NCBI GenBank assembly: GCA_034008185.1
Contig: CM067082.1
Coordinates: 9,532,984-9,596,983, forward strand
Direction of reading: 5' to 3'
Source of the DNA: Gorsachius magnificus
Lineage: Eukaryota > Chordata > Aves > Pelecaniformes > Ardeidae
DNA: 64,000 nucleotides
In this document: piece after piece, positions 12,996 to 25,151 of the stretch
How positions within the stretch are numbered: the first letter of the stretch is position 1
Layout: each line of letters opens with the position of its first letter
The notes under the pieces: generated by a model
What the model was told of the DNA's origin: nothing
Seen by the model: the letters and a program-made list of their open reading frames with translations, nothing else
Database searches by the model: none
Translations under genes and position numbers: made by a program

Positions 12996-15900
12996 GGGTT
13001 TTCAAATACGGCAACTTGCAGTCTAGACACTGAAATCCATACTAAAAATTTCCAACTAATAGCAGTGGTTTGCTCTTTCCAGGCTTGCTGGAAATCTGTC
13101 GGGGAAATACAGAGGTATTCAAAAGATCTGAATGAAGCCTTTTGGTTTGACTAAGTCACCCTTGCCCTTAGCTTTCGATCAGTTCTGTTAGTGCAGAACT
13201 TCTGGCGGTTAATACAGCTTGTGCCTAGGTGATTTAAGGGAAAGTGTTGGAAACTGCGAGCCAAGCAGCTTGCTCCCAGATGTGCTGTGAGCTGCTGGGG
13301 TGACATCTGGGAATTCCGGATTCAGCCTCCCAGGTCTCCTTCCCCTCCAGCTTTCAGTCTCCAGCAGCAGCAAGTCGCACTTCTGGCCCACCACGGCTAC
13401 ACTGCAGATGGAAATGCCAAAAAGCAGCTGAGGTAGTGAGGAGGAACACGGGCTTCTCTCCAACACGCACAAATATGTAACGTCTCGCTAATGCATTTAA
13501 ATTAATGCTCTTGTAGTTTCCTGGTAAGAACAAAAATATCTTGTGGTGCAGGCACTTTCTCTTTTAGTGAACAGTGATGCCTCCAAAGAACAAGGTCTTG
13601 ACAGTCGGAAAGAATTAAGTCTCTTTTCAAGCAGAAAGGCCAGCTACAGGCAAAGGAGCTGCAATGAGAATACCTTCAAGCTGCTCTGCCACTTACCTCC
13701 ATGATGAATTGCTGGGAGCTCCCTCTCCGAGGCTAGATATATTTAGACATTCTTTGATAGATCATTCTTTAAGGGCAGATTGATTGGGCCAAGGTAGGAG
13801 CAGACCAGCTGTAATTTGGCCTGAAAGTAGGTAGTGATGGATCCTTATCTGCTACTCTTCCCCTTAGCTCGTTTTCCCGTAGTAAATCTGCTTTTGTTCA
13901 CTAACTGGCCTCTGTGCTGAACTCTGCTATGTTCAGAAGTGCCAGCAGGAACAAGGAACAAGAAAATGCCCAGGAAGACATTTTAACAAATTTAAATCTC
14001 TTCAAGTGGTGGGATTCAAACATAGGCTGCAAGATTCTGCTGAACTGGAGGCTGCAGCATGCTCCTCTGCAAGCAATAGCAAAGTCTTGGGATGGCCTCT
14101 GGTCCCTGCAGTGTCGAAAGCCTCTGCCCTGCAAGGGACTGTAATTTCCAAGACCTCAACATTGTGTCATTAAGAGAAAGTGGTTCTTTCCAAAGAAACC
14201 TGAAAGCATATTCTCCCAAATGGACCAAACCTATTATTTTTTTTAACCTGTGTTTTTTTTTCCCTGTCAAATTGGAAAAGCTCTTCTGAAACTACAGAGA
14301 GGTGCCTGACCCCTGCTCCAGGGAAGTGTCCCCACTGGGATCACACACCTGGAATGGTAAATCACCATGGCAGAAAAGAGAGGCCACCAGATCCCCCAGG
14401 CTCTTACCTTGTCTTCTATGTTTTGCAACTAGCAAAAGGACATATTTTTTCCTTAATAGAGCAATGATCAGCTTAGGTAGCCAAAAGCTATGGCTACAGC
14501 AGAGTTAGAAGTAATTTCCCTGTAGGCAGGATTTAGCTGGCTTGTGCACTAGGGAGGAAACCACTGCCCTCTGAACTCTGCTGGAGCGATGCCCCACAGT
14601 CGTCAGCAGTCTTTGGTGCGTGCGGCTTTGGGTATCTGGGGCTGTTAAGATGGTAAAACTACATTAATGGATTTCATTACAAACATAGGAAGGAAGAGAT
14701 GCTGTGCTGGAAAGGAAGAAGAACTGGGTTCCGGTTGCTGTTGGGTTGCTGAATGCAGAGCAACACTGTAAAAAACCTCATACAAATTCGACTCCATTAA
14801 AGAACCTCATGCAACTTCAACAGTATTGCAGGCTATCTCAAAGCTTGGAAAGGACAGTGGGAGCAATTAGCTTCTGTCCAAAATGCTGCATTTTGGTTTT
14901 GGCCAAATTTCTAATTTTATTGCTACTTCTTTGAACCCCTAAAAGAGAACTGTGAAATGGTAAAACACATGCTTCAAACAAACCTTAAAATGAGAAATTT
15001 TGACTCTGTCTAAACTTCTGCAAAATAGGTAAAACCCCCTCCAACCAATTTCATCCTTGTCATCTTTTTCTTGTGAACATATTTTGAGTTTGACTCAAAA
15101 AAAAAGGTTTCCTCTTGGCTCAGCTTGAAGCCTCATCATGAACTCAAGAGACAGAATCCATTCTCTCTCGCGATGCTTTTGTTCTTACAGCTTTCTAGCA
15201 ACATCTACCAAAGACTTCAGCATCAAGGTTCGTAATGAACTTGGGTATCACAAATGAGCTGCTGCCTTACAAAGAAGATCAAGCTGAAAGTAAGGTTGAG
15301 TGTTCTTCAGTCTGGCTTCAGCCTCCTACAAACCAATCTCCAGCCACAGTCAAAGCCCAAGCATCTGCTGCTGCGAAAATGAGATGGGACAGCTAGGTGA
15401 AGAGACACGCATGCAAGGAAGAAAGATTTTGTTTTTCATCAAAAAGCCAGAGAATAAAACTGATGTTTAGCTTGGGAGCCCAGGAGGTTATGACAGCTTC
15501 TTTAAAAGGTGAAACTTTACAACACTGGGTACGATATCAGGCTGTCTGAAGATTCAGACAGACGTGGGGATATGTGGCCTTGCTACTGAACCTCAGTCAA
15601 AAATGCATCAAATCTTCCCAGTTTATGGGCTCCACAGATCAGCAACCAGACATTTGACTGACTGGGAAGAGTGTGTTCGGTCCCTGCTGCTCGGTGATGC
15701 TGCCCTGGCCAGCCAGGCACGTCCTCAGTGCCCACCCCATGGAGAAAGCAGTGTCCTGGTTTAAACCTCCCTGACACTCTGAGCATGAGGAGTTGCTCAG
15801 ACACTGAAATGGAATTATTGTTTGCTCAGCCTTTTAACAACTTCTTACTAAACTTACCCGTTTTTTATTTTTTAAACTGAAAAAAAAATCAGCTTTCAAA

Positions 15901-17026
15901 CTATTTCTGGTGAACAAAAAGTGATTTATCGCCTTCTCCCAAAACTTGTTTCCAAGAAAGACTAATAATAAAAAAGATCTTAACTTATCACATGTTGATA
16001 AAAAAAAAATCTTTTTAATCAGTTCATAGCATTCAAAAGAAAACTCTGGGAGTCTTTAACTTACTGCTGAAGAATTTCCGTGGATTTATGTTCCCAGCAA
16101 AGTTTTCAGATGCAGACCACTAGTCTCATACCTCGATGTGTCCACTCCTCAGCAAGCCATGATCTAAATTACCAATGAAATAAATGACAGTAACTTCAGG
16201 CACTGAAAGGAACCATCTGGTGGAGATGGGGCTAGCAGATGTGCTTTCGCCGTTGGTACCTCAACCCACGTACTTAAGAACTGCACTGCTATCTACCTCC
16301 TTGTTCACCTGCTTATTAATAATGTAGCATTACTGTCCTGGCAGCGCTGAGGGATCCCATTCATCATGCCAGGCCCTGTATAGCGCCAGACATTGCAGTC
16401 TCACTAAAGCCCTGATGCTCTAGTGAATTCTGCATGCTGGCTGTGGAAGAAAATGAAGCACAGGACCAAGTCCTAAGGAACAAGACCAACAACTGCTCAC
16501 TGAATGGGATTCAGAGTGACGTTGATCACAGCCACACAAGGAATAAGTAATAGTAGGAAGAGAAAGCAAGACTTTTTAAGTTCTACACCTATTAATTGCC
16601 AAATCAGCTCTCCTCCTGAATAGATGAGACCAAATCTTATTCCTTCCTGCTGTGTCTTCTCAACACTCTGTCTCTGCTCATGGTTTCTGTGGATATTCCA
16701 TTCTGAAATCACGCTAAGCAATAATAAGATTTAAGCAGCAAATCCATATTGTCTCTGGACAGGTACCCTGGACTCACCCAGACCCACATTTGTGCTGTTC
16801 CAGCAAGCGTGACATGCTGGGTAGGCAGAAGGTGGCTCCAAAGCAGAGCCTTGCCACCTTGCTCTTACGGCTACTTCCTGATCAGTTCTTTTAAGAACAA
16901 AGTTATTGGTATTAGAAACAGGGTGCTCTGACCGGGAAGGGTCCCGCATCATTTGAGGTGGGAGGTGTGGACATTTGCTGTCCAGGAAATAAATACTCAA
17001 TTTGGCAGGTTCCTGGTGCATCCCTT
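12996..17026. other. Intergenic, no recognised feature
   Basis: Several short A or T runs (for example near 14239, 15097, 15880 and 16000) and short random open frames only. Confidence 0.55.
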
Positions 17027-17101
17027 GCTCACTGAGCTACAAGCATTATGCTTGCTCACTGAGCTACAAGCATTATGCTTGCTCACTGAGCTACAAGCTA
17101 C
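17027..17101. repeat. 27-bp tandem repeat, about 2.8 copies
   Basis: Unit GCTCACTGAGCTACAAGC plus ATTATGCTT repeats exactly at 17027, 17054 and 17081, the last copy being cut after CTACAAGC and followed by a partial TACAAGC. Perfect identity implies a recent expansion. Confidence 0.95.
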
Positions 17102-18076
17102 AAGCTGGCAGCTGCAGCAAGAGCATAGCCACACCATAGCTTCTTGCCTGAAGTTGACTTTGGTACCACGCAGGTTGATCAATATTTACCTTTGTGCAAT
17201 AAAGTGCACTTTTCTACAATCAATGATAATCCATTTCTCCTACTGAAAACTAGCACACAGAAGGTGCAAATTATGAAATAGAAAGGCAACATTTGAGAAC
17301 AAACCATAGATTTGGGAGCACCATTCAAAGGGGACGTGTGTATCAGGATAGGTCTGTTCAGCTGTAAACCAGGTACAAAGAAATTCTTAAGCTCCTGGCA
17401 TTGTGTAGCTCACTGTTGTTTTCAGCATGAAGAGGCCACAAGGGCGGGAGAGCTGTGTCTGCCTGTGCAGAAGAATGTCTGCACAGAGAGAAGCCACCTG
17501 AAAACTGGGGCATGTACATGGTGTGGACCTGAAGGTTTTTGCTGGTCCTTCAGAGCTGCAGTGTTCAGAAAGCCCTTAAGGAGCTGCTTATCAGAGATTG
17601 CTCCTGATGAGAGGGGGAAGTTGGTGATGTTTTTTGTGTCACGTTAGAGACAACTGGGCAAGGAAAGGGAGGCTGGAAATAGATGTTCACTTTTACATTT
17701 GCGAAGACAGAAGCTATCCTAACACAGGGCAATTTCTTCCTATATTTGGGGAAGGTGTTAAGTGGCATCCTTGGAAGTGAAATCTTGCTGCTACCAAAGA
17801 CAGGGGACAGAAACTTTGCTCACAGAATCATTGCCAGCCCACGGGCTCTTTCAAAGGATGTCCTCTTCTCAAGGACTCAATGTGAAATAGGGATAGCTTT
17901 GTAAAGCAGAGTTGGGCTCAACATGCGAAGAGCTGACAGCTGTGAATCAGAGAGCACTTCTGAGTTAAATTCCTTGAAATTAAAATATACGTCAGGTACT
18001 TCAATCAATCCTTTGTGTAGCTGGGTATTCAGAAATCAGAAATGAGGTAATATTTAATTGTGAAGTCCCCAGCCTT
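17102..18076. other. Intergenic, no recognised feature
   Basis: The 111-codon plus-strand frame at 17312-17647 has no family resemblance. Confidence 0.5.
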
Positions 18077-18222
18077 GTATATATTCAAAAGCTATTTGGA
18101 CATGGTCCTGGGCAACTGGCTCTAGGTGGTCCTGCTGGAGCAGGGGGGTTGGGCCAGATGACCTCCAGAGGTCCTTCCCAACCTCAACCAGTCTCTGATT
18201 CTGTGATTCTGTGATTCTGTGA
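18077..18222 (+). mobile_element. CR1 LINE 3' fragment
   Basis: It runs from TATTCAAAAGC through GGTCCTGCTGGAGCAGGGGG and TTGGGCCAGATGACCTCCAG to CAACC plus three copies of the terminal octamer in the GATTCTGT form. This tail differs from the copies ending in ATTCTATG, so it is another CR1 subfamily. Confidence 0.9.
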
Positions 18223-21200
18223 ATATCTGAAGACTATTTTCTATCCATCAGAGAGAGCTCCAGCTGAAGTTATTAGGACTCTACTGGAATTGAGTGTTGT
18301 AAAACAGACTATACCATCATGGCTTGACAGCCAACATCACCATTTCAGTTTGTGTGATGCTTTGTACAACCAGTTATAGTCCTGCCCAGAGCTGGTGGTG
18401 ATGTTGTACCAGTATTCAATCTTCCCCATATTTTACCAACAGTGATGGAGCCCACGTCATGGAGAAACATAATTTTGACACCCAAGACACTGAAAGCAAA
18501 GGCCTCTCTTCGTCTGTCTCCACTAAAAGGGACTTGGCTGAGGAATTTGCAACAGGTCAGTTTATAGCAAATATAAACTGATATTTAAAGGTTTCTCCCA
18601 TATGTGACCACCCTTCCCCCCTCTTCTACTTCAAATCATGCTGTGTGGCCACTCCTATTCAGCATAAATTTAGAAGCATTGGATAAATATTTCCAGAAAA
18701 TACCCCAAAGAGGTACTGGTTTGCTAATCCAGGCTGCTCCCTTGTTTAAAAGTAGGCAGAATAAAGGAAAACAGTAGGTAGGTTCCTTGAAAGACATGTC
18801 CTTACAGACATGACTTCTTCAAGTCTGAAGGTAAAGAGGGAATTTGGTGGAAGCCCTTTGTAAAAGCAGTCACAGGCTGCTGCCTGCTGGTAACTCTAGA
18901 GTGACCTCTTTTGTTGTTAATCCATAGCGCAATCAGATTTCCAGAACTGACACTTCAATCCATTATTCTGTCGTTAAGGGAAAATATCCAATTGATAGAC
19001 TCACTTTGACACAGAGAGACTATATTGTATTAGACACAATCTGGAAAAAATATCTGAAAAGAAATGGAAAAATGATTTCAGTCAATAATGATTCCACTAC
19101 GTATTCCTCGGAGTTGCCAGCTGTAGCGATGGGAGTTCAAATGTCAGGATTTCAGGCTGATCCCATGATGTCCCAACACCTGGAACTGAGACTCTCACCT
19201 CACTTTCACTCACTGACAGTCAGGAGGGGAAGTGAGAAATTCCAAGCGGTTCAGAAAAAGCCATAGAACATGAGATTAGATGAGGGAATGTGAAAGACCC
19301 ATGAAGACACATCTTTATTTCCTTGTTTTCCTCCCCTGAAGAACCGCACTATTTTTTCAGGCATCCCTTTGACTTTTGATGTTCCAGTGCTGCCGTGCCT
19401 CATGTGCATGCCTGGAAATGAATAATAGTAAGGCAGATCCAAAAGCCTGAAATGGTTAAGCATGCTCTGTTCAGTGGGTTGAGGAATAAAAAAGTTTAGG
19501 ATGAGTATTTTTTTCAAGAAAGTTAAAGACTGGGACAGGCAGAGCAAGGAAGGACCCTGGAGTCCAGGGTCTGGAGCTGCTCCTGGACATGGCCCATACA
19601 ATGCATAAACCTTGCTGGCTGAAATCCCTCCTTCTGTCTCAAAGACAAGTACTGTGCAAAATGATGGGACGGGATTATGGATGCACACATGCTTTCTGCA
19701 CTGTGCCATGGATTTAGTAAGGTGAGCATGAGCGAATTATGGATGCTCTTTTGATTGGTTTGCAACGATCTTTTAATGGCATCGAGACGGTGTGAAGTTA
19801 CAGTGTATTGATTTTCTTTTGTCCATGCAGTAATTTGTAGTGGTGGAGATTTATTCTCCTCTTTATGTTTTCCACGAAGCTAGTAGGCAGCGAGGCAATG
19901 ACGGCTAGTGGCTGGTCTCCCATTTCTGTGGGTGGCACAGGCGGCCACCTCTTGTGCTCAGCGGATGGCTGAGTGCCAGGGACTAGCTCAGGGAGCGCAG
20001 AGTTGGCACAGGTGATTTTGGTGAACTCATCTCCACCGCTGACAGGCAGTGATAGTGTCTGCTAGGTCAAAGCTGCTGCAGTTGCAATCCAGGGAACATT
20101 TGACCTGCCAGCTCTCCGACCAGGGGACCCATCCTGGTAAGTCCTTCCCTCAAGTGAGCACTGTTTCTATGAAGGTATTTTACAGTTGGTGTTCTGTTTT
20201 GCTTTTTCTTTTAGTGAGTTTTGTGCAGTTTGGGACCAGCAGTGCCAGCCCTGCAGTTATTCCGACCCTGAACAGGAGCTAATGTAGGCTCTGGTTTCCA
20301 GCTGCACCTTGTTGCTGCAGAGAAAAGGAAAACAGCTTGAGGCAGCAGCTACTTTCCATCAGGCTCATCTGCAGTCTAGGGAGGGAAGAGCTGGCTGGCA
20401 TAACTGTCTTTTATGTTTCTACACAGCTTTAAGATTTCATGGACATCTCCACCCCTCTTCCATCAGCAAACTTGAGGAGCAGCCACTGATTTCAGTCTCT
20501 CCAACAAGACTTTTGTGTGCTGTTCTGCCTGGCCTGGTTTTGTGGAGTTCATGCAAAGATCTGGAAGCCAGAAAGTGGCATTTTGATCACTCTGACCATC
20601 TGCAGATCACAGACTGCAACTTTGCGTTAAACTAGGCCATAGCTTTTAAAAATAGAGATCAAACCTACAACTCTGACTTAAGACCAAGTCTGAGAGTGTT
20701 TCGTGCCTCACTAGGCTGTTCCACGGATTGGCTGCTAGGCTTCATTCTGTGTCAGTTTAGCAGGCAGGAGAAATAACCACAGCTTAGATTCCCTCAGTGC
20801 TAAACCCTAAGAAACATGCCCTAAAAAAAAGAGCTTGACGTGTAACTATAAAGAAGAAGGAGGACACGAATGCAAAAAGAGAAGAGAGGAAATGCTTGAG
20901 CTCATCTATGCTGCTGAACACTGACGTCCCAGCACATGAGCTAGGTTGGGTGCTTGAACAGCACAGCTGCGGCAGCACAGTGCTGCCTCTGCAACAGCAA
21001 TCCCCTAAACCAGCCCCCATGGGGCTCCGGGTCTCTTTTATGGCTAAGCTGCTCCTACTGCCTGAATTAGCTGGGGTACCAGTGCTGCGCCCTGTACTTA
21101 CACTGCCTCATTTGGTGTTCATCAGTAGGTGCTTCCAGGCTGGACACAGGCATGTTGGTAGATTTTGTGGGCATCCCAGTAGTGAGTTTTAACCAAATGG

Positions 21201-22079
21201 TTGAAAGGGATCATGAGGTAGGTTTATGTGTGGATGGAATCCTCCTCAAAGCTTTTGGAGCTTTGGAGGAGAGAGCATGAGCTTCTACCAAAGGTTGAGC
21301 AGAGGTTGGTGTTAGAGACCAGCTGGAAGTAGGATTAGCCTTGTCACCCTCAATAAGAGACGAGAAGCCTTGAAGCACTGCAAACATTTTGCTCGATAAG
21401 ATGGAGGAGCCAGCAGAAGGATGGAAAGAGAAAGGCAACAAAATCTGACACCATTTGTGTGCTTACACTGAAATTGAGATCCACTTACTTCTATGGTTCT
21501 TCTATAGCTGTACCCTCCATGCGCTGGGTCTTGTTATATCCAAGACTGCTAGGTCAAGAGGTCCTCAAGCCTCAAATCTTTTATCCCAGGAAATGATCCC
21601 TGTGGTTCTTCAGCACCTTTCTCAAAGCATGTCCTACTAAAATAGGACATGGCATTTTAATGACAGTTTCACTCACACTGTAGACAGTGTTGCTTTCTGT
21701 TCCTGATTCCTAGATAGCTCCCTGACCATTTTCTCAAGTGCCAAATCTCTGCTCCTCTGTCACTGAAGCTCGTGAGCAGCTGTTTGCCCATTTTACTCCT
21801 GAAGTCTTTTGCAGAGTAACTGGTTTTCCATTTGCAGCTTTCCTTCTTGTAAACACAGCCCAGATGTTCCAGCTGAATGTGCATGTGGCTCTACTAAAAC
21901 ATACTCTGTGTGTTTGCATGTGGTTTACCAAGCCGTCCTGTGCTTTGTCATTCACAGGAATCCAGCTGATCTATGAATAAGCCAAGATAAAGCCATATTA
22001 TCTTGACCAACGGGTATCATCCCTTTCTGTTTTCCTCCGATTTTAGACTATAACCTCCCCGACTGAACCAGTTTTTCTG
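18223..22079. other. Intergenic, no recognised feature
   Basis: Unique-looking sequence. The largest frame (152 codons, minus, 19251-19709) looks random, and no splice-flanked conserved segment was noticed. Confidence 0.5.
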
Positions 22080-22720
22080 TTTGACAATGACAGTCTTATC
22101 ACCGGCCCCTCTGCGCGCTCCCAGCAGAGCCTGTTCCAGCCTTCTGGCTGCAAACTCCAGCTCGGCAGAAGCACTTGCTTTTGATTACAGACATCTCCAG
22201 TGTCAGCCAAGGAGGTGGATATCAAACCTGCGCACACTGGGTACTGCCAGCAACACATCATAAATAATAGTAATGGAGCGTAATTGCTCATCAAGCCAAA
22301 TCATAGCCTGGAGTGCTCCATCTGGCCAAACTCCCTCTGACGTCAGCGGGAGCTTTGCCAGCAGGTATGCAATAAGATTGGGATCCCAAGCAGCGGTACT
22401 GCCGATGAGGTACTGTAGCATCAGCGCTAGGGTCTAATTCAGATCCCCTAGTAGCTGCTGTGTGCCTTTGCGCTGATTTAGGAGGCTTTAGCTAGCTCCC
22501 CTGGCGTTACACGGCTTCCCAGCCAGTACGGGTACATCTGCACAAGCGTTATCCCAGATGGAGTGTGGAGGAGGAGAATTCCTGACACTGAGCGATGGGA
22601 TTTTGAATTTGGAGAGGAGATGGAAACTCCTTCCTGTCGGGTCTTAAAAGCCCAATGTGTAATTGCTGTCGAAAAGTGTTGTGTCCCTGGCGTAAGGGCG
22701 ATAAAAGCCAAACAAGCTGG
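22080..22720. promoter_or_regulatory. Candidate upstream regulatory segment
   Basis: Transposon-free, moderately G+C rich sequence holding the CRE at 22338 and scattered CpGs. The short open frames on both strands show no family resemblance. The regulatory call rests only on composition, the CRE and closeness to the promoter. Confidence 0.3.
22338..22345. promoter_or_regulatory. Full palindromic CRE (TGACGTCA)
   Basis: TGACGTCA is the optimal cAMP-response element for CREB/ATF dimers. It lies about 2.95 kb upstream of the KCNQ3 start in a stretch with no recognisable transposon. CpG-containing CREs are normally depleted, so an intact one is notable, but function is inferred. Confidence 0.45.
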
Positions 22721-23024
22721 TGTGCCTGCCCATCAATCACCTATTGCCATTCGACATTGGTACAACCCTTTGCAAGGGAAAATAATTTACTACCACCCCC
22801 ACCCCCCTGCCCCCCAGCCCCATGGAAATTATTTACCATCCCTATTTCGGTTTGAACATTTACACTTGTGGTTCAGAAGTGTGATGAATTGGTTAGCTAT
22901 AAATTTTCTTTCCTTCACCCTTCTCCTGCCTCTTCCTATATAATGCTGGAATGAAGGTTAAGGCATAGGGCGTTATTGGAAGTAAGTGCTCTATTCTCAG
23001 CGCCCCATACATCCTCGCTAATGC

Positions 23025-23135
23025 TTATAGCTCCCCTGTGGTACTGGGAAGTATCATCGCTATTATACTGAGGTAGAACAGGAGCTGGAGAGAGATAAAT
23101 GGCCTAGTTATCAAAACTTCCTAGCCTCCCACAGC
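23025..23135 (-). mobile_element. MIR-like ancient SINE relic upstream of KCNQ3
   Basis: GCTCCCCTGTGGTACTGGGA, AGTATCATCGCTATTATACT, GAGCTGGAGAGAGATAAATG and CCTAGTTATC match in order the reversed MIR core (CCTGTGAGGTAGG, ATTATTATCC, GAGGCACAGAGAGGTTAAG, TTGCCCAAGGTC). It lies about 2.2 kb before the KCNQ3 start. Confidence 0.55.
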
Positions 23136-23179
23136 CCTCCTTGGGAATACAGCTATAAATGACATTCAAATGATGCTGA

Positions 23180-23330
23180 TAGATGTTAGCCGAGCGGGGA
23201 GCAGAACGTGCGCGTTCCCGGTGCCGCGCTGGGGTCAGCCACTTCTTGCTGATAGTGTCACGGAGATCTCAGCTAACCTGACGCCGGCGGCTGCCGCGAT
23301 AGCCGGGTGGGTGAGATACCGCGCTGGCTG
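23180..23330. promoter_or_regulatory. Small CpG-dense patch upstream of the main island
   Basis: Contains GAACGTGCGCGTTCCCGG, GACGCCGGCGGCTGCCGCGA and TACCGCGCTGG within 150 bases, far more CpG than the flanks, about 2 kb before the KCNQ3 start. It could be an accessory promoter or island shore. Confidence 0.35.
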
Positions 23331-23528
23331 CTCACATCTGCTTGTGGACAAATCCCTGGGGGCTGCGAAGGTTCAAAATCGGATGGTGACTGAGACATAT
23401 TAATGCTGGAGCTTGCAGAGCTGAAGGCAGATATGTTAGCTACAGACTGGGAGGGGAACGGTAGCAGAGGGGAGCTCCAGGCTGTGAGCACTACTTTTTC
23501 CTTCTTTGGCACTGAATCTGCTCAATGT

Positions 23529-23612
23529 GGACCCTCAGAGGGTCCAAATATCAGAGGGGAAACAGCCCTTGGACTCTCAGAGGGTCCAAATATCAGAGGG
23601 GAAACAGCACTT
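23529..23612. repeat. 42-bp tandem duplication, two copies
   Basis: Two adjacent 42-base units (23529-23570, 23571-23612) share TCAGAGGGTCCAAATATCAG and AGGGGAAACAGC with very few differences. Within each unit GGACCCTCAGAGGGTCC (first copy) is a near-palindrome around the CTCAGAG centre. The period is a multiple of three, so a short peptide repeat appears in translation, but the frame is not a gene. Confidence 0.9.
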
Positions 23613-24239
23613 CTCCCACCCAGCAATGCAACGGCAGAAGCGTCATTTTTGGGTGACCTGGGACATCTCCCATAGTGGCCTATAGTCTGATCCAAAGCAG
23701 GATGGCCCCTGCAGCCCTGTGATGGCACCAAAAATCACCTCCAGGAGCTCCCTGTCCATCTGTCGTCCTTCCTGGTGTGTGACCAGGGGAAGGACTGCTC
23801 AGACCATAAACCCCCTGGGGACTGGTGCAGCGGCAGCTAGAGTAGGTGGCAAATCTGCTTCTCTTCTGAGTCTGGAAGGGCTCTTGGGTGTCTTGGCATC
23901 TCTTCAGGAGATACCAGGAAAACTCCCCCATCTGGAGGAGGGGGGCGTCTCATGAAAACAACCAGCAATCTGTAAGGCTTTATCTCTTTTTTTATTTTTT
24001 TTAATTTTGTTTTTTTATCTGGCAAGAAAGAAAAGCTCGATTAGACCCTTTGTATCCTCTCAAGGTGTAGCTATGCGAATGCTCAGCCCTGCAGGCAGGT
24101 TTTTGCTCAAGAGCAGCTCTAAGAGGGAGAGGGGATGTTTCTGGTGTGGCAGAAATCCCAAGGCACCAAGGGTGCAGGACACAGAAAAGCTGTCTCTTCC
24201 CGTTTTCCTTGCAGCCAAAATCGCATCCCTTCAGGACTT
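23613..24239. other. Upstream flank of the KCNQ3 CpG island
   Basis: Transition sequence rising in G+C toward the island, with a T-rich patch at 23980-24018. Nothing else is recognised. Confidence 0.5.
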
Positions 24240-24610
24240 AGTCCCGCCACTGGGTTGGGGTGCTGGTGCCCGTGCCGAAGCGGGGGGGAGGGAGCTCTCA
24301 GGTCCGACGGGTCGGGGCAGATCCCCCGGGGATCCCGGGCTGGGGACCACAGCTCGGGCGGGGGCTGAAGCAGCATCTCCCGCAGGAGACCCCCGCAAGA
24401 AGCGGCTCCCTGGCGGGGCTGGGGGCTGCCGGGGATGCTGCCCCCCTCCCCGGACCCCCCTCCGCGGGCGGAGGCTCCGGCTCGGAGCGAGCCGCATCGG
24501 CGGGCAGCGCCTCCGGCCGCCCGCCCGCCGCCTCTCCCGGCATCCTTCATCCCCATCCTCCGCTCCTTCCTGCTCCGGCGGTGACAGCAGCCCCCGCCGG
24601 GGGCCGGGGA

Positions 24611-24668
24611 TGCCCTCCCCTCCCCTCCCCTCCCCCCCCCCTCCCCCCGCCGCGCGGGGGGGGGGGCT
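24611..24668. repeat. C-run then G-run in the KCNQ3 promoter (possible quadruplex)
   Basis: CCCCTCCC-type repeats and C10 are followed, after CGCCGCG, by a G run of about ten. Either strand can form a G-quadruplex, and the two halves could pair with each other. Run lengths are prone to sequencing error. Confidence 0.7.
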
Positions 24669-24763
24669 GTGCGCAGGGGGCCCCGGGTGGGGGGGCCCCC
24701 TTCCGCCGGGCCGGGCCCCCGGCCCGCGGGCGGCCCCAGCGGCGGCTGCGGGGGGCTGGCAAG

Positions 24764-24972
24764 CGGGGGGGGGGGGGTGGGGGGGCAGCCCCGCGGCGGA
24801 GGGCCGGCGCCGGAGCCCCAGGCACGGCGGATGGGGGAGCGGGGGGCGGGCGCCCGGCTATTTGCTGGCTGCATACAATGGGCCACTCCCTAACGTGAGG
24901 GCTTGGGGGGAGGCAGGAGCTGGGAGGAGGAGGAAGAGGAGGCGGAGGGGTGGGGGGGGGGGAGGAGGGGCT
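24764..24972. repeat. G-run cluster in the KCNQ3 promoter
   Basis: Runs at 24764-24785 (G about 13, T, G 7) and 24948-24970 (G 4, T, G about 12, then AGGAGGGG) are strong quadruplex-forming candidates on the plus strand. Confidence 0.65.
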
Positions 24973-25086
24973 CGGGCATCGGGTTGGTAAATAAAGTCCG
25001 CGATGATTTCCCTCCCTTGCGCCGGCCCAGGTGCCCGCCGCGCTCCTGCCTCCCCGCTGCCCGCCGGCGAGGATGACCTGACGGGG

Positions 25087-25092
25087 ATGTGA
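25087..25092 (+). promoter_or_regulatory. Start-stop minimal uORF (ATG TGA)
   Basis: An ATG immediately followed by TGA lies about 210 bases before the KCNQ3 start; another tiny uORF (ATG ACC TGA) precedes it at 25073-25081. If these bases are in the mature 5' UTR, initiating ribosomes would stall and terminate at once, a known way to damp main-frame translation. Whether they are transcribed is unknown. Confidence 0.35.
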
Positions 25093-25093
25093 C

Positions 25094-25151
25094 CGCCTCC
25101 CCCCACCCCACCTTTTTTTTTTTTTTTTTTTTTTACCTCCCCCCTCCCTCC
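25094..25151 (+). repeat. Polypyrimidine tract with 22-T run in the putative leader
   Basis: A nearly pure C/T stretch flanks a run of 22 T (25113-25134). It is a mirror-like pyrimidine tract of the kind that can form triplex DNA, or bind polypyrimidine-binding proteins if transcribed. The T run is length-unstable and its exact length should be treated as approximate. Confidence 0.75.

Noticed and set aside
17027..17101. 27-bp repeat as a coding peptide repeat or CRISPR-like array
   Set aside because: The units are directly adjacent with no spacers, and the host frame has no other support; it is a minisatellite.
19251..19709. 152-codon minus-strand open frame
   Set aside because: No family resemblance and overlapped by another frame of similar length; treated as random.
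1..24239. 3' exons of DNAAF11 (LRRC6), the neighbour upstream of KCNQ3 in mammals
   Set aside because: No open frame or short conserved segment resembling its leucine-rich-repeat or C-terminal region was recognised, so the gene is probably further upstream.
24119..24886. 255-codon minus-strand open frame in the CpG island
   Set aside because: Same composition artefact. A divergent non-coding transcript from the promoter is possible but the sequence does not show it.
24007..24990. 327-codon plus-strand open frame upstream of KCNQ3
   Set aside because: It lies inside the CpG island, is dominated by Gly, Pro, Arg and Ala, overlaps equally long frames in other phases and on the other strand, and resembles no protein; low A+T removes stop codons by chance.
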